A stretch of 6,180 nucleotides of DNA from an uncultured Oscillospiraceae bacterium (lineage in GTDB: Bacteria; Bacillota_A; Clostridia; Oscillospirales; Acutalibacteraceae), in contig USGR01000060.1 in the NCBI GenBank assembly GCA_900554165.1, forward strand, positions 1 through 6,180, in the 5' to 3' direction. This document shows positions 5,358-6,180 of the stretch, piece after piece. The position numbers and the translations under genes are program-made. The notes beneath the pieces are model-generated. The model was not told the DNA's origin, made no database searches, and saw only the letters and a list, made by a program, of their open reading frames with translations. Each line of letters begins with the position of its first letter. The stretch's first letter is position 1.

Positions 5358-6008
5358 TTAGAAAAAGTCTCCGCCTAAAAATTCAATAGCGCGTGATATT
5401 GCTCCTTCGCCGCGGCTGTTATCCACATCTCCTCCGCTGTTGCGGTAATCAAACATATTGCAGAAAACAGTAACATCCTCTTCAAGGGTTTTGAGATATT
5501 TTTTCAGCATGTCTCCCGCTGTACTGCAAAACTCCTCGTATGTTTTCTTATTAAGCTCTTTTTTGCCCTCCTCTAAAAGCAGCGAATAGTGTGGAAGACA
5601 CATAAACTGCTGAGAAGCAAACATATTCCTTAAGTCTCTTTCATCAGCGTACTTTTTAAAAAATGTTTTTATCATGCGCGACATTGCCCACTCAATCTTA
5701 TCGCAGACAAAGCAGGTGGAATTTATATCAGCGCATTTATAGGCGGCCTTTTCGGCCTTTTTCGCATTCATATTCCCACTTGATACTTTGCTTTCTATAT
5801 GCTCTATATGGCTTTTAAGCACAAGTCCAAAGGGAAGCCGTCCGCTGGTCTCGTCCATTTTTTTAAAGTGATAGGCGCAAAATCCCAAGTCGTTCATTTT
5901 TATGCGGACGTCCGGCTCCATCATCGCCGAGCCGGATGCATATTCCAGCGCGCGCTTTTCCAGCATTTTGCGCATTCGGCAGACAAAGCAGCCGTCGGTC
6001 TGCTCCAA
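5358..6008 (-). CDS. DUF6062-type Cys-rich protein, probably 5'-truncated
   Basis: 216 residues from the only usable start, a TTG at 6008 without a good ribosome site; function unknown. Two similar half-units are visible: C7-F-V-C10 with C44-A-Y-H47, and C99-F-V-C102 with C137-L-P-H140. The gaps are nearly equal (33 and 34 residues), suggesting an internal duplication with two C-C-C-H metal sites, zinc being most likely (inference). The pattern, including MMEPDVR, GFC-x-x-H and a C-terminal FDYRN (186-190), matches what I recall of the clostridial DUF6062 family. No signal peptide or membrane helix is seen, so it is probably cytoplasmic. The frame continues upstream of TTG as TIPISEV (6009-6029), which resembles the family's usual N-terminal TIPVNEAF, then loses similarity and reaches a stop at 6075-6077 with no other start. 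The natural start therefore seems lost at a junction near 6029. No clear terminator follows its stop. Confidence 0.82.
   Translation of the reverse strand: MEQTDGCFVCRMRKMLEKRALEYASGSAMMEPDVRIKMNDLGFCAYHFKKMDETSGRLPFGLVLKSHIEHIESKVSSGNMNAKKAEKAAYKCADINSTCFVCDKIEWAMSRMIKTFFKKYADERDLRNMFASQQFMCLPHYSLLLEEGKKELNKKTYEEFCSTAGDMLKKYLKTLEEDVTVFCNMFDYRNSGGDVDNSRGEGAISRAIEFLGGDFF
5419..5427 (+). other. Perfect DnaA-box sequence TTATCCACA inside a gene
   Basis: An exact match to the strong DnaA-box consensus, lying in the coding sequence for V-D-N near the C-terminus of the DUF6062-type protein. It is about 240 bases from the box-like cluster at 5142-5180. An exact 9-mer on either strand has only a few percent chance in a window this size, but the codons alone could explain it. 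Confidence 0.3.
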
Positions 6009-6021
6009 TACTTCGCTTATT

Positions 6022-6032
6022 GGAATGGTTTG
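6022..6032. other. Probable breakpoint or assembly join between two unrelated genes
   Basis: To the left, DUF6062-type similarity on the - strand runs up to TIPI (codons through 6029) and then stops. To the right, a + strand frame with a different protein theme begins already in mid-domain. Codon use also shifts: isoleucine is mostly ATA on the left and mostly ATT on the right. Neither gene has its own 5' end. No inverted repeat, insertion sequence or attachment-site-like repeat is visible at the join. Confidence 0.55.
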
Positions 6033-6180
6033 TGAACACCCAGCAGCAAAACAACTTATTCCTGATGAATGGATTCAAGTCACTGGAAATATTGTTCTAG
6101 AATTTGATTTGGATATTGGTGGAGAAGTTTGTATATTAAAAGTGGACGACTTAAAAGTCGTACCACCATTAGATAATGAA
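6025..6180 (+). CDS. Partial CDS resembling the C-terminal domain of DUF1980/TIGR03943 (YcgQ-like) proteins
   Basis: The frame is open from before 6025 to the window end (52 codons from ATG 6025) and reads through LIPDEWIQVTGNIVLEF and LKVDDLKVVPPLDNE. The pattern of an E-W-[IV]-x-V-x-G strand, a short gap, then a K-V-x-x-[LI]-x-x-[VI]-x-P strand is what I recall from the C-terminal beta domain of DUF1980/TIGR03943 proteins. These partner with a YcgR-type permease, and their role is poorly defined. The ATG at 6025 has no ribosome site and falls mid-domain, so it is probably an internal methionine of a 5'-truncated gene. The 3' end lies outside the window. Codon use (ATT, GTT, GGA, GAA) is more AT-biased than in the other genes. 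Coding status is likely; the family assignment is tentative. Confidence 0.5.
   Translation, partial: MVCEHPAAKQLIPDEWIQVTGNIVLEFDLDIGGEVCILKVDDLKVVPPLDNE

Noticed and set aside
5863..6078. 71-codon leftward frame and 78-codon rightward frame around 5799-6078
   Set aside because: Both overlap the DUF6062-type gene in other frames and lack ribosome sites or family-like sequence.
1..6180. CRISPR array, tRNA, insertion sequence or phage defence cluster
   Set aside because: No regularly spaced repeats, tRNA-like T-loop sequences, terminal inverted repeats or nuclease/transposase motifs were found on either strand.

Overview
The window looks like chromosomal DNA from an uncultured or little-studied member of the Clostridia (Firmicutes), probably an Oscillospiraceae/Ruminococcaceae-like gut lineage. 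This is inferred from an rlmB-type gene, a DUF6062-type Cys-rich protein, a small K-G-V-N-K-type clostridial membrane protein, G-rich Shine-Dalgarno sequences, TTG starts, frequent ATA isoleucine codons and very AT-rich intergenic DNA around GC-richer genes. No tRNA, rRNA, CRISPR array, transposase or insertion-sequence end was found.

Layout. Positions 1-189 are an AT-rich 3' flank with a (TA)9 tract and a probable terminator for the leftward operon. Positions 190-3813 hold a two-gene leftward operon: rlmB (23S rRNA 2'-O-methyltransferase, TTG start at 3813), then 27 bases later a 949-residue membrane protein. The operon is probably driven by an extended -10 promoter at 3895-3923. The large protein is the most interesting item. 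It has the eight-helix layout and loop order of a P1B-type metal ATPase, but its DKTGTLT motif reads D-S-T-D-L-F-P, the TGD motif reads T-R-D, the GDGxND hinge is missing, the actuator domain is shrunken and lacks TGE, and about 400 hydrophilic residues are added at the front. It appears to be a P-type ATPase pseudoenzyme.

Positions 3901-4357 are a divergent intergenic region. Positions 4358-4657 encode a 99-residue tail-anchored protein on the + strand. Positions 4658-5357 are 700 bases of AT-rich DNA without a convincing gene. They contain an imperfect hairpin, a very strong rightward terminator (stem 4995-5031) and a cluster of DnaA-box-like 9-mers (5142-5180).

Positions 5358 to about 6029 encode a leftward DUF6062-type protein built from two C-x2-C/C-x2-H half-units. 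Its recognisable reading frame runs past the only available start codon and then stops abruptly near 6029. From about 6022 to the window end the sequence becomes a rightward open frame with different codon use, resembling the C-terminal part of DUF1980/TIGR03943 (YcgQ-like) proteins and lacking its own beginning. Two head-truncated genes meeting at one point suggests a rearrangement breakpoint or a chimeric assembly join.

Only rlmB and the pseudo-ATPase show clear joint organisation (one operon). The other genes are single units with no visible functional link.
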